DNA from: Cryptomeria japonica
Taxonomy: Eukaryota > Streptophyta > Pinopsida > Cupressales > Cupressaceae
Reading direction: 5' to 3'
DNA: 64,000 nt
NCBI RefSeq assembly: GCF_030272615.1
Contig: NC_081409.1
Span: forward strand, 913,259,840-913,323,839
The position numbers and the translations under genes were made by a program. Numbering within the stretch: position 1 is the first letter of the stretch; each line of letters opens with the position of its first letter. The notes beneath the pieces are model-generated. The model was given only the letters and a program-made list of their open reading frames with translations. It had not been told where the DNA came from and did no database searches. Positions 20,087 to 32,573 of the stretch are shown here, in pieces.

Positions 20087-21148
20087 TGTTAGGTCTCGGA
20101 GACAACTAAGAGGGGGGGGGTGAATCAGTAGTCTAATAAATTCAAACCAAAAACAACTTTACCAACTTAATGCTTATTACCGATAAACCAGTTAAGTATG
20201 CCAGTAGACAGTGTTAACAGTTAATTGCTATACCAGTAAAGATTAATGCATGAAACATAAACACAAAGTCATCCACAACACATAACACCAATATTTGTAT
20301 GTGGAAACCCTGTAAGGGGAAAAACCACGGTAGGAAACCATACCCACAATTAGATGATACTACTGCAGATAGTAAGTGTACATAAATGCGGTCTGCACAT
20401 GTAGAAAGGCCAATAGCCTAGAGCTCACTGCTCAATCACAAAATGGGAGTCACACTAACTACAGTTGGATGGTTAAATCCAATAAGAATGTACTACACAA
20501 AATAGCATCTTCATATGCTGGATTTAGTACTGGTGTAATGCTGATATGCTTTCACAAAAACCTAGCTTCACCTTCAAATGATGTCTTCGTGTATAGCTCT
20601 GCTTAATCTCGCATATACCTTCACACACTTCTTTTTTGCATTCCACATTCGATCTTACAAATAAGATCTTAAATTTATACCATAACCTAAGACCAATTTT
20701 AGTAGGTTGGCTCTACAAGATATTACAATAAAAACATTTTACAAACAATATAATATCTGATGCAATAACCGATTAAACATGTCAGCTTAATGTATTTACA
20801 ACAATAATTAATCATCTCCATAGCATGCCATGCTGATCTGGAAAAGATAAACCTATCGGTGTAACCCTAGGTAACCCTGGACCTATTTGCGGGTAAAAGC
20901 AAATATGCAAATATGAATATACCAATGATTAATTCTTCAAAACAAAGTGTCCACATGATGTCTTTGACATTACCAAGTGTCTTCCATATCATTCCAAGTG
21001 TCAGTGATCATTATATCTTGTCGGTGAACTATATACCAATAACTGTGCAATAGTTACTTGCTTGTCGGTGAATGCTGCTAGATCTCCAAAGTACTAGTGT
21101 TTTAGTAGGTGTTGACATCAATGACAAAACCATACCAAAATACCAACA
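20087..21148 (-). repeat. 5' LTR of D
   Basis: 1,062 bp, TGTTGG...CTAACA on the minus strand, followed outside by ATTAC. G-tract module at 20105-20130. Confidence 0.94.
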
Positions 21149-21153
21149 ATTAC

Positions 21154-22510
21154 AAGTACCAAGTAGGTCAAAAAAGACCAATATCTGAAAGCACAATATC
21201 CACTCAAAATATCTGAAAACTGATCATAGATTATGAAAGTAGACATAAAAATATGCACTTTCAAAAAAAATGGCACCTGAAAAGGAGGTCATATGAGCTC
21301 AAACGAAGCCTTTGAAGTTGCAAAATTGAGGATTGGACAAGTACAGCTGAGAGAATCCAAAAATTCCAAAAAACTTGTGCACCAAAATCAGAAAATAACC
21401 ACACCACTACAAAGAGCACGAAAACTTAGTCCAAATCAAAAAACATTGCACCCAAAAAGGAGCAAATATGAGCACGTTATGAGCCTCCAAAGTTGACTCA
21501 AAAATCCAAACTGCTCAATGGAGAGGGGTCTAAAAAGTTTTCAAAAAATGTTGACTGGGCACTGACTGAGCGTTGATTGTGCAAAAAATGTTGACTATGC
21601 AAAAATTGCCAGGTGGCGCTGACTGGGCACCTGCAAGTGATGTGGCAGGTGACTGGATCGGGCTACCTGTGTGGCAGGCAAAGGTGGTCCTGGCTGTCGA
21701 CGTGCTAGGTGGAGGTGGGCCCATTGTCTACATGGTAGGCGGAGGTGGGCCCTGTTGGCAGTCATTGGAGGTCACGTTGGCGTCGATCGGAAGTCTGTTG
21801 GCGGCTACCGAAGGTCAGCTAGAGGGTCGGCGGTAGAGGGTTGGGGCCTGATGGTGGCAGTCAGAGTGGCAGGGCTGGGGTCTGAAGTTGAAGGGGCCGG
21901 AGGGTGGTGCCTGCCGAAGGGCTGGTGGCGGTGGAGCCAACGACTGCTGTCTGCCAGAAGGCGGGTGAAGCTGCTGCGAGGGCTGGCTGTCGGAGGGTGG
22001 TGGAGCCGGCGAGGGGCCAGGCCGGAGGGCGATGTGACCAACGGACGGTGGGGCCAACTGCCGAAGGGCCGGCGGGTCTGCATGGACGGTGGGAAACCCT
22101 GCAAAAAGTACAGTACGATGGGCAGACAAGGGGGGGCTCTACAGACCCCCAAACAAGATAATTTTTTAAATTTTTTTATATTTTTTTCTTTTGCAAAAAG
22201 AACTATTTTCCCCCTTTTTTTCAATGTTTTTTTTCAAAACTAGAAAAAAATTTCAAAAATTTTATTTTATTTTGAGATCCGAAAATTCCGTACCGTACCG
22301 CCCAAATTGGGCAAAAAATTCCTCCAACACCCAAAATTTGACTTTCACCAAAACAGGTCTAGTTTATACTCGATTTTTGTGGAAACGCCTCCCGGACACA
22401 ATGGTGAGGTCGAAAAATGCTCTAAGATGCCTCCAAAAAATGCAATCCCTCAGATCTGAAAATAGAATCCTTCCAAGATGTCTCCCAAAAAAATCAATGA
22501 AGCCCCAATG
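21154..22510 (-). other. Leader of C between primer site and D, with GC-rich block
   Basis: Untranslated leader of about 1.4 kb. About 21600-22140 is GC-rich, with repeated GGCGGAGGTGGGCCC-like and CCGGAGGG-like words. Poly-T and AT-rich sequence then run to the primer site. The layout parallels the GC island in the leader of B. Long open frames here, on both strands, are compositional. Confidence 0.6.
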
Positions 22511-22522
22511 ACTCTGATATCA
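22511..22522 (-). other. Primer-binding site of C
   Basis: Minus strand TGATATCAGAGT, two mismatches from TGGTATCAGAGC, directly abutting the 5' LTR. Confidence 0.8.
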
Positions 22523-22972
22523 TGTGAGATTTTGCCAAGATCAAGGGCACAATGAAAAGTATAAAAGAGAGACAATAGAATGACCAGAACAAACTGTATT
22601 CTCATCAATATACAAATGATCAACTGGATTAACCAATACAATGAATATGAGCATGCTTATATAGGCAAGGCCATATGGATATATGAGAACACAATCATGA
22701 CATGTGGCTCAATGAGAAACAAGGGCAAGTAAGAAATACTAGGGGTAGGTAGGAGAAATAATATAATATTCCACAAGAGGTGGATGAACCACCGAATGTG
22801 GAATGTAACAACAAAATAAGACCACAAAAGGTGGAATTTCTCCTACAAGCTATATCCCTATGTGCACACTTCCCTAAGCATCTCATATCCAAACTACGAA
22901 GAGATGCATTATCCTAAGTTAACTTAAGTAAAGTGTAATAATATCCATGACGAATATTTATTTACACCAACA
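22523..22972 (-). repeat. 5' LTR of C
   Basis: 450 bp matching 7196-7645. A TATATAAG promoter core lies near 22657-22664 (minus strand), in the middle of the LTR. Confidence 0.92.
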
Positions 22973-25743
22973 AAAATAAATTTTTTTAGTTAATCTGTGT
23001 ATCTAACCTTATTTATTTTTTACAAACACCGCATTAGCATGAGCGCTTTGAAAACATCCTGCTTCTTTTTGAAATTTTGAATTTTTAAATTTCTTATTAA
23101 CCGCTAACCCTTTTCTATCTTTGGTGCGACCAACATCAAAGCAACGCGATTGCTCCAGGTATAATCTGTGTTTTTTGGATTTTTTCGCATTTTCCATTTT
23201 TTGGCTTTCAGATCTCACTGTAGCACATACGCAGGTGTTTCAACGCCTGCACAGGCATTCCAGCACGACTGTCTGCAGAACAACATGAGTGTTGTTTCTA
23301 TAGAATTTTGTGTATTAATCAGATTTTTGAGTTTTGCAAGTTTTATCCGAGAGGTCCAAGACATGATTTGAGACTTCTAACCTGGTTTCTTTCAGGACAT
23401 TGTGTAGAAGACCAAATTTTCACTAGAATAGTCTTTTGTGTGTGTTTCTAGATAGATAACATTTAAATTTTGGGTTTAAAATTAACCACAGTTTGCTTCC
23501 GTGTCTTATTTTCATTTTTGCTTTCATGCTTTTTTACCCTTAGCGGGCCTACCCTCTCGATTTTCCTGGTACACTAGCACAGGCATTGGTGAGAGAGAAA
23601 TGACCCAAGTGAGTACGGTTGAACCTGAGTGTTCCAACTCACTATAATCAAATCGCCTTTCAAGATGAAAATCTCGAAGGACAGAGCTATCTGAGAGTTT
23701 ATTCTCATATTGGGCATTTTGTAGGGACTTTACGTCTCAATCATGCTTGCGGGACTACATCTTTCTTGGTAATTTGTTGGGATATAGTGCTCAATCATGC
23801 TTGCATGATTGCAAAGGGTAGTCTTCAAATGGAAACCCTTACTAAGTGGTGCAGAGCATATTCCATTACACATCTATTTTCAAGCACATGGTGGTGTCTA
23901 TAGGTTTATTTATGATGTAATAATGGGTTGGATCACTGATCACCCTTGATATAATTGAATGCCTATTTGTATGGTCAATAATATCTTAGGCGAGCATATA
24001 AACCTAGAGGTCTATTAGGCCATGAAGGCTTGGAATTTGGATTTTCAATGTTAGTATGTCTAGGATGTTGTCTTAGGTGTTTGGAGTAAATGATGACCTT
24101 AGATGTGTTTCCATAAGGTCTAGGTGGTTAATAACTGATGTTGGTCCTAAGTTGCAAAATGTTGCATTTGTTGTCAAGCAACTTTTTAAAGTTGCCGGTA
24201 TGATGCCAACTACTTCTCCAACGGTCCTAACTATTCAAAAGTTGGTTATGGATGTTGTAAAAGGTTTATATATGTTTCGACAACTGTAGGAAGAATAAGA
24301 GTTGAAAGTTTTGTGTAGTTTGGTGGAGAAAGTGAATAGAACAAGTTTGATTTCACCATACAGTGATATTTTTCCATACAATCCATACAGAGCGTGAGAA
24401 ATACTGATGAATTTTTTATCTGGTTAGAAAGAATCCTAAAACACCCTTCCAATGCATTTGGTCTGACCTCTTGAAGTAAAGTTTAGTGGAAGTTATAAGT
24501 GTTTATCTTCTATAGGTTTGAAACCCTCCATTTTCAAGGGTTACAATGCAAATAAGACCCTAACTTGCAATCTACTCATTGGGATCCGATGGCCATGGGT
24601 AGAATGCAATTTAGGGACATGTATTTTGAGATTCTAGAGGGACAAAGTCAGAGGATTTGGTTGGTGTATTACCACCAAGCCCTAGTCTAAACTGGTTGAG
24701 GGTTTAGATTAGATTAGATTAGTTTCATTGAGCATACAATGAACAATGATGAGATGATGAATTGAATTGATGGAATTGGAGTATTTGAACATAGGAGAAA
24801 CTTCTTGAAGAGTTGGAACCTGATCAATTTGGGCCTTCGACCCTGGTAGGTGTTGAAGAGTGCAAGAATAGGATGGAAATCCAATCTTTTTGAATCTAAT
24901 AGTAATCCCAAAAGGGTGTCTGAAACCTAAATTTTTTTAGGGTGTTTTTTGGTATTATCTGGAGAAAAGTCCCAAAAGATAGTGAAATAGGGCTACTAAC
25001 CAGTAGACCTGTGCCAGTAAACCTGTGAAATCTGTGTCAGTAACCCTATGAAACTTGTGTCGGTAGACCTATACCAGTAGGCTTGTCTAGTCCTCAAAAT
25101 CCAATATTTATCTTTTGCTTCAAAAACAGTATTGTGGAGGATCTGGATAGGTCTTAGGAAGTGGGTAGAAGTGTTGTGCCATCCCTGGTTAGGGGTAAGA
25201 GTTTGATTTCATAGTTGAGGTGTGAAACATAGCTGTGAGGAAGACTCAAGGTAAAGAAGACCAAGGTGTGTAGGTGGGTTTATCACCCTACTGTTGCCGA
25301 CCTCTACGTCACTAAGAACCCTAGAAATAGAAACTACCTGGTTCTCCTTTGAAAGGTGGATAATCTTTGTGCAAGGGAGATAGTAACTCCCCCAAGAGAC
25401 TTGCCATTTTGTGCCCCCATTAGCATTAGGAGTTAGCTAATACGACATTGAGAATCTATTGCGTGAGACCCAGTGGCCACATTCTGATTAGCTATTGGGT
25501 GTGTACCTGAGTCAGCAAGCAAAGGTCTTCCTCCTTAGCTAACTTCCTAGGATAGAGCATTGTGTTTGGATTCTCTATTTACGGCAGTGGCCAGTGTGTA
25601 TTCTTTGTTTGATATCTCTTGCCAAGTCCATCCTTCCTCAAACCAATCAATCCTCCCTCTTTCTGAATTCCATCTTGTCATCATCAAATCCCTAATACAT
25701 TTCTATCTATCCAAGAAATTCTCCAATCCCCAATCCATTTTTA
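22973..25743. other. N-like leader and unassigned degenerate repeat DNA
   Basis: 22973-23600 looks like continuation of the N leader, with AGCATGAGCG-type words at 23033 and 23283 and CG-containing words unusual for this window. From 23600 an ATG-led stretch is quickly stopped. About 24700-24960 shares the words cccaaaagggtgtctgaa with M. 24990-25080 holds short 'cagtag/cggtagacct' repeats. I recognise no gene. The region ends at the TG start of K (25744). Confidence 0.4.
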
Positions 25744-28283
25744 TGTTAGACTCAATGTACCACTGAGAGGGGGTTGAATCAGTGGTTCTCAAATTCTTTT
25801 CCCTTAAACTCTTAAGTATATGTACCAGTTAACATAGTAAGGCTAAGATAGCCTACTGGTATCCTAAGGAGAGATTATTCAATGCACTCACACATAAAGA
25901 GGACATCACATAACACCAACATGTATGAGGAAAACCCAAGATGGGAAAAACCTCGGTGATAAATGTTGTTGGCGTCTACTTCTCCAATCCAACCTCACAG
26001 TGGAAATCTGATTACAATGTTTAGGGCACCAACCCAAGGAGCACCAACCCTTGATTTAGGGCACCAACCTAGGGAGCACCAACCCCTGATTTTAGGGCAC
26101 CAACCCAAGGAGCACCAACCCCTAATTTTAGGGCACCAACCCAAGGAGATAAAAACCCTACACTGAGTTACAACTCAGTGATCTATAATGAATATATTCA
26201 AATAAAAAAGTAATAATATTGTTACAAATGGATTTTTTAACTCTTATGCAAATATCTTTGCTGGATCTTCTATCGAGTTCACTATTGGTACTTTTCTCAC
26301 CCTCTCACTGTTGCACTCTTGTCAGTTCAGCCTCTTCTCCTTCTTTATCAGTTATGCTCTCTGTTAGTTTTGCACTTTTACTGATTCTCTCTTCTCTCTG
26401 CCACACCGTTTCTTTCCACTAGTAATACACTATGTCATTTCTATGCCTACCTTCTATGTAGGCTTCTGCACTTCTTCTCTGCCGGTATAGTCATTGTCGG
26501 TTCTCTCTTCTGTCAGACCCAGTGGTTGACTGTTGGTTCTCTCCCTGTTGTCGGTTGAACACTTCAACCTTGTTCTTTTTCACACTTAGTCTCTTCTTCT
26601 TCTTCTTTGTGAGAACTCGAATGATTTCTTCTCACATGCAACAACACTCTCTTATTCAGTGGAAATCTGATTTATTTTCCCTTAAACCAGTCTAGAAAAC
26701 CAGTCTATAGACTGGTTTTCTCGCCAAAAGCCAATTCAAATATCGGGCAGTTAGGGTTTCCTCATTGACCTCAAGGCAAACCAAATCCAATCAGATCTCA
26801 CGAGATCTAATCACCTTGATTGATGAACAAGACCTTAAAAATCAATCCTGCCATTGTCATGCCTTCTTGATCACACCTTCTATTTTTAGCAATCTGCTTT
26901 TAACTTGTCGGCGGATATCTTGGTCTATCACCAAGAATGGCTTCATGGTTTCCTTCACCTGCCTTGATCTGATCAATTAGTTTGAGCTAGATCTTTGTTG
27001 TCCTCCTGACCTCGAGCCACAAAACTCTGTTGTGCATCCCGTGAATCTTGCAGTTGACATAAATGTCGACCTGTCACCGTCTACCTCATCGCTTGACACT
27101 TCACTGACTCAACATGCCAACCTATACATGCATGCCACTTCACCTCCACGTGGCCTCTATGTTGACATCCACCTTTTTTGGATCATCTATGTCGGTATGG
27201 ATAGGATCACTGACCAACTACATTACCGGGTTCTTCTGCCGGTTTACTAACCCTGCCAGTTAGACGCTTAACCGATCTATCATCAACATTGCATTGTTTC
27301 CATCTGAGGCATTTGCATGTTGGTTGCACTCTCTATCTGCATCTACTCAGCCTTGTCACCTTCATCATCAAGTCAGACATCATCTCAACTAGTTTGTCAA
27401 AGTGACAAACCCATCACTCTTCATCTGTCCCAGCAACTCATCATGTCTTCTTTGTCGGTCCAATGCATAACCTTGATTTCATGCACTTGAGGCATCTTTG
27501 TGACTCTTTGGTAGATCCAGTGTGAGCCTTCAAACACATGTCTTTAACTCTTATGTCTTATCTCATAGAACTATGAAGTACACTTTACATAATAGGAGAT
27601 AAGCTCCACTTACTGGTGGGATTATATCCTTATCATCTGCATCCTATACTGCACTCATGTGGCTTTCTTGTTTGTGCAACATATCTTCAAATAGGCACAT
27701 GTGATCCAGTTGGGTACACTCACTATCAGTCATCTCTTCACATGGTGACTACATCTTTATCTGATGGGAGTCCTATTGTTCTTCATCCACACAGTGTACC
27801 GGTGACCTGTACATCCTTCTCCTCGTGTGTTGATGTGATTTAGGTAACATTTTTCCTCTTCATCACAATCAACATCCAAGTATCTTGCTCACCCTTCTTG
27901 TACACTGGTCATAAGCTAGCCAGATGGCAACCACTCACCTAGTTGATTCATCTTCTCCATGTCAACATATTCTTACCGGTTAGCAACCATACATTGTCAA
28001 TGGATCACTTACCAGTTGACATACTCTCCTTACTGGTGACAGACTATACCGGTAACCTATCCATATCTTCAACATAATTCAAGCACTAACTTGTGTACCA
28101 GTGACTCCAGTGGTCATTATTCTGAATGACATTCTCTCCCTTACCTTACTGGTGTTTTGCAACACAAGGTGATATCAAAGACATCTCATCATGTATGCAT
28201 CCATGACAGTGATGCACGTACATCTCTTATACCCATAGCCATCCTATACCAGGGTTGACATCAATGACAACACAATGCCAACA
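25744..28283 (-). repeat. 3' LTR of K (2.54 kb)
   Basis: TGTTAGACTC...ATGCCAACA on the plus strand, with rc polypurine AATCTCCCC directly after. It contains the G-tract module (25762-25784), the GGAAAACCC...AAAAACC block (about 25928-25960) and a minisatellite (26012-26147). Its small open frames are not convincing genes. Confidence 0.85.
26012..26147. repeat. Minisatellite in the K LTR
   Basis: About four imperfect copies of a ~38-bp unit, GGGCACCAACC(C/T)AAGGAGCACC plus AACCCCTGATTTTA. A shorter version, about two to two and a half units, lies in the 5' LTR copy at 61764-61846. Confidence 0.85.
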
Positions 28284-29730
28284 ATCTCCCCATTTGGCAT
28301 TGATGTCAACTCATGTAGTATCTGGCATACTACATAATCTCCCTCCCCCTTTGTGTGATCCAGCTCTCCCCTTTTGTATAATCCATGGATTCTCACACAT
28401 GTAGTATGCAGTATACTACATAATCTTTCTCTGCCTTTGACACCAATGGCAAAGGGTATTATCAGGGTCTCTCACCTCTTTGTATTTATCGGTCACTGTC
28501 ATATATTTTTCTCCCCTTTTTCTCTACCAGATGCTTCTCCTCCTTCAACCATCATTCATTGCATCTTCTCAAGTCACAACACTTGATATGGAGGACTCAA
28601 CCATCAACTGACACCAATTGAGCATGCAAATATGATACTAATTGCTAAAGCACTCAATTAGAGAAGGATGTGTCAGTGAATACTACTTACTTATTGGTCA
28701 AACTGCATCACCTCCCATTTGATGCCAAATTTCTTTAGAATCAAGTGTGATTGTACTATGAATACAACCAACCAAATGAAAAGTAGATACCCTTAATCAT
28801 GAAATTCTCCTAGGTATTCCTACAACAATTTCCATCATCTGCAATTTAGGCAGTCAGTACCATCACAAGTTCAACCATGTCAGCACTGCTTCATAAGCAT
28901 TTGAACTCCTCCTGAATCATACATCTCAGTTCCTCATTGCCTATAAGGTCCAATACCAGGGCACCAATCATCTCCATATATCAGTTGAGCTGTGCAACTA
29001 TGATCATCTAGTGATCTTCCAACTCCATTATATCTACCACAACCTATAAAATGATCTTGGATGTACACAATGCCATATAATGTCATCATCAAGTCATGAA
29101 TCAGAACCAGTTATCCCAAAGACATGCATGCCTGCATGATCAACAGTCAGGCCACCATATGCCATTTAGGTCTTTTACAATACCACCTGAGACATAACCT
29201 CATCATTCCATGCTATTGGGGCTAATGCAATGATCTCTAGCCTCACTGTCTTACATAACCTGCAAGTAGCTATCAACATTCATACCGGTAACATCCTGCA
29301 CATACCAGTTTCATGTACCAGTCCATCATCACTATTAGAGAACCTCCCTGTAACTCCCAACATTTTGTGTCACTTTGCATTTGATTCTAACTATTAATTT
29401 ATCATCCATTGACACAACAATAGTGATCCATCTTTCATCTGTAGGTGTGTAGCCAAGGCAACCTCTACACACACTTATCTTCTCATATCCATCCTTCATA
29501 CTGGCAACATCTTGTTCTTCCATGTGCCCTTCTTCACTGAGGGGGTGAAAGATAAGTTCAACGTACTACTCCCCCTAAGGTCCTGCATCTCCTTTAAGCC
29601 TTAGGAGATATCACATGTGCATTGAATGCACAGTGCCGGTCCATGGTAGTATCTTCTTACTTCTTCCTCCATACCTACTTTGTCACATTTTTCTTCTCAT
29701 TTTCAGTCTTGGGAGTAGGTCTTACCTTCT
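28284..29730 (-). other. 3' internal region of K, no pol
   Basis: It starts with the polypurine tract (plus CCCC at 28287-28290) and several C-rich runs near 28340-28370. A 62-codon open piece at 29335-29523 has no recognisable motif. No copia pol domain was seen here, where a complete element would carry about 3 kb of it. Confidence 0.5.
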
Positions 29731-29731
29731 T

Positions 29732-31608
29732 CTACTGATTGATCCTTATATTTATGGATTTTGCATCACAATTGGAAGTAGTTCTATAGTAGCATACAAC
29801 ATCCATCCCAACCTCATTATTTGGCAATCTTCTAACATACCGGTTTGACCATCTTCTTCTGGTCATTTTGTTGTGACTGGCAACCAAAACTAATGGGCCT
29901 CTTGATCCTGTAAGGACATTTCTCCTTTGGTTCCATGCAGGTCTCTTACATCCATATGCTATGTATCCATTTCTATGTTGAGCATAGTTGCTATGTCGGC
30001 TTCCATATAACTGCAAGTTCTTCTTCCTGAATTCAAACTCTCTATGGCCAGATCTATTGTAGTTATAACAAATACCATTTTCATAACTGAGAGAGGGGAT
30101 ATGCATGTATCTACTCCTTGATACATGTTTCTCATATGCATGATATCTATGAGATCCTATATTGTTCCTTCTAGATCCCTTTCTATTTCTTTTGACCTAT
30201 GGCCATGACCATTACATGCAAAGCAATAGCTAGAGAAGGAAGGTTTATAAATTGCAAACTTATTCTTCCATGCATGGGGGGATCTTACTGGTTTAGAATC
30301 TCCATTTTTTCTTTTCTGGGGATAGATCTTGGATTGTCCATGCTCTGCAGATCTTCCATATATTCTCTTCTTTTCCCACACTTGCTTTGTCTTGTGGGTG
30401 GTAGTATTTCTTTGTTCTCTATTGGTAGGAGGTCTTCTTTGTTGTCTTCTCATGGTCTTGCTTCCAGTGAAACTATCTTCTCCCATGTTATCTTTTCCTT
30501 TGGGATATGCATTGTTCCTCCTTCTTGAAGCACTAGTCTTCATCCTTGTCTGCATACCTTCACCAGTTGTGGTTAGATCAACCTTCTTCTGGGGAGCATT
30601 TCAGACAGTGAAGGTTTGTCCCCTGTTCTCTCCATTTGAGGAAACAAACAGAATGTCAATGTTGGGGACATTCTTGCTGGTGGAGCATTCACCGACACCA
30701 CTTTCTATTCCTTTAGTGTCCTTGGCATGTTTTTTCTTTTTCAACATTTTGTCCAAGGCATCACTGCTACCATCAAACCAGATTCTTACCTCGAGATCGT
30801 TCTGACATTTCTCAAGGTCATTTTGGAGAATCTCCATTTCTCCAACTAGCTGCATATATTCTTCTATCTCAGATGCTAGATCTTTACACTAACACTCCTT
30901 AGTGCTTTCTTGTTGAGTCTTCAACTCTGAGACACACTTCTCAAATTCTTCAAGGCATCTGATCAACTGGTTTTTCTCCACAATAGTATCATTCTTGAAT
31001 AACTTTTACTCATTCCTCACTCTACTGAGCTCTTCAAGTGCATTTACAAGTTCTCCTTCAAGATCAACTTCTGCTTCTTCTTCTTCTTCCCCTTCACTAT
31101 CACTGCAAAACACATCTTGTTGGTAGGAGTGATCTGCATGATCAGTCTTAGATGTGTGTCTCTCATCTTCTGATTCTTGAGCCATGAAGAGGTGGGTTCC
31201 TTCTTCATCATTATTGCGACTGGTGGCAGATCTGCCTTCATCATCTACAGATACATGAGATGCATTTCTCATTCTATCTTCACAAGATAGTTCTGTAGTA
31301 GTAGGCTCATTTTCATAGAGCTTCTTCAGTCGGTCCCATAAGTTTTTTTCTGATCTGCATCTATCCACTTGAGAGGAGATATCATTTGATAACCCACGGA
31401 GTGTAGCCTTCATTGCTGCATCATTACATTAGTTTCTTCTTTCTGCATCAGAATCGGTGGAAGGATTGACTTTACTGGGGCAGCCATTTACAACTGACAT
31501 CCACACATCAAACCCTAGGGAGGACAAGTAGACTTCCATTCTGCAACTCCAAATGGAATAGTTAGAACCATCAAATATCATAGCATGGATTGACACTAAA
31601 TAGACCAT
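29732..31608 (-). pseudogene. gag: Gag of K with two zinc knuckles
   Basis: On the minus strand, IFDGSNYSIWSCRMEVYLSSLGFDVW (start near 31608) and ISSQVDRCRSEKNLWDRLKKLYENEP are typical of the copia Gag/UBN2 fold. An acidic patch (EGEEEEEAEVDLEGE), a coiled-coil-like part and a basic region follow, then a knuckle C-FA-C-NGHGH-RSKE-I with the last Cys lost. One frame covers 31608 to 30157 with stops. After a frameshift (29732-30106) a second knuckle reads C-YN-Y-NRSGH-REFE-F. No protease follows. The N-terminal region is the firm part of this call. Confidence 0.72.
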
Positions 31609-31666
31609 TGTGTCCTTAAGTCAGAATCTACCCAAGCTAGAGAAAGCTTATCAACCGGGAACCTAG

Positions 31667-31678
31667 GCTCTGATACCA
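31667..31678 (-). other. Primer-binding site of K
   Basis: Perfect TGGTATCAGAGC on the minus strand, 2 nt from the LTR start at 31681. Confidence 0.9.
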
Positions 31679-31680
31679 AT

Positions 31681-31696
31681 TGTTAGACACAATGTA
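31681..31696 (-). repeat. First fragment of the K 5' LTR
   Basis: TGTTAGACACAATGTA matches the first 16 bp of the 3' LTR (one mismatch). It ends with ATGTA, the target duplication of I. Confidence 0.88.
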
Positions 31697-32573
31697 TGTT
31701 GGCATTATACACTCAGATGAGAAAGGTAGAATTTTTCATTGATGGCAACAAGGTTCCATAGGATCAACCAGCCATAGACTTCACCTTCTAGCACTGATAG
31801 ATACAACAAGGCTTATTCACACCGGCATCCAGTTTACATTGGCATTCTAGGACGACTTGTCAATAAATATTGTTTATGTGAAATAAATTGTAATGTAAAT
31901 TGTAATTGTATGGCCGACATGTTGTACTATAAAGACTCATATATCTATGAGTTCTTGTAGGTCATTTAGATAGAAGTAAGCGGTAACATGAGATAAGATA
32001 GGATATGATAGAGAATAGTTGTATATGCATTTTGATGTGTTTATTTTGGAGCAAATAAGAAGTAGAGAAGAGCAAAGACTATTTTGTATAAGCAGAATAA
32101 TTTGACAGCATACCAGCTAGGGTTTTTGGCAGAGGCAGAACCAATATCAGATATAGCATAACAACAAACTCATCCAACATTTTGATGCAAGTTGTAAGAG
32201 TTCATTTTATGTTTACATCAGTGTGATGTTGTAGTTAGTGAGACTCCACTTTTGTTGTTGAGCAGTGAGCTCTAGGCAGTTGGCCTTCCTACATGTGCAG
32301 GCCCCTTTTGTACTAAGTAATATTTATTCATATGGCCAATGAGTAAATATTGTGGGTCACAAATCCGACTGATGTTTTTCCCTTACCGGGTTTCCTCGCC
32401 AAAATATTTGTGTTATGGTGTGCATTGATGCTATTTCTTTATTTCTCTTTGTTGCATTATTGTTTGCTTACCGACATATTAATCTCAGTTACAGAATTAC
32501 AAATAAGTTTAAATCTTTCATTTACTGGTTTGACATTGATTCACCCCCCCTCTTAGTGTCTTTGGGATTAATC
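31697..32573 (+). repeat. 5' LTR of I, main part
   Basis: It begins TGTTGGCATT and continues at 33638-33649 after J. The C-tract module TGATTCAC(C)nTCTTAG is at 32538-32558. Confidence 0.92.

Larger units (their letters stand above)
14454..21148 (-). mobile_element. Ty1/copia retrotransposon D
   Basis: Two LTRs, each 1,062 bp (14454-15515 and 20087-21148), a Met-type primer site (20073-20084), one gag-pol frame and the polypurine tract AAAGGGGGAGAT (15516-15528, minus strand). The target duplication ATTAC is at 14449-14453 and 21149-21153, so D inserted into the leader of C. E is its sister copy. The LTRs differ at many visible sites, mainly transitions, so this is not a recent insertion. 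Confidence 0.95.
7196..22972 (-). mobile_element. Ty1/copia retrotransposon C (contains M and D)
   Basis: Two 450-bp LTRs (7196-7645 and 22523-22972) enclose a primer site (22511-22522), a long leader, gag, protease, integrase, reverse transcriptase and RNase H in copia order, and a polypurine tract. Removing D and M leaves about 6.7 kb, normal for copia. The frame is broken repeatedly and the reverse transcriptase active site is lost. The bases flanking the LTRs (GAAAG and AAAAT) are not a matching target duplication, so the outer ends may have mutated or recombined. Confidence 0.88.

Noticed and set aside
21671-22243. 190-codon plus-strand frame and 139-codon minus-strand frame
   Set aside because: Both cover the GC-rich leader of C; low-complexity translations (Pro/Arg/Gly), no motif, no homologous frame in B.
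23619-23903. 94-codon frame in the unassigned region right of C
   Set aside because: No recognisable motif, and the preceding ATG-led frame (23600) is stopped after about 15 codons; kept as unassigned DNA.
26012-26147. Regular spaced repeat that resembles a short CRISPR array
   Set aside because: Units are directly adjacent and 'spacers' are near-identical; this is a minisatellite in an LTR of a plant element.
30199-30805. Plus-strand frames of 109 and 158 codons with hydrophobic stretches resembling membrane segments
   Set aside because: They are the antisense of the basic, Arg/Lys/Ser-rich Gag tail of K; hydrophobic codons arise from the reverse complement.
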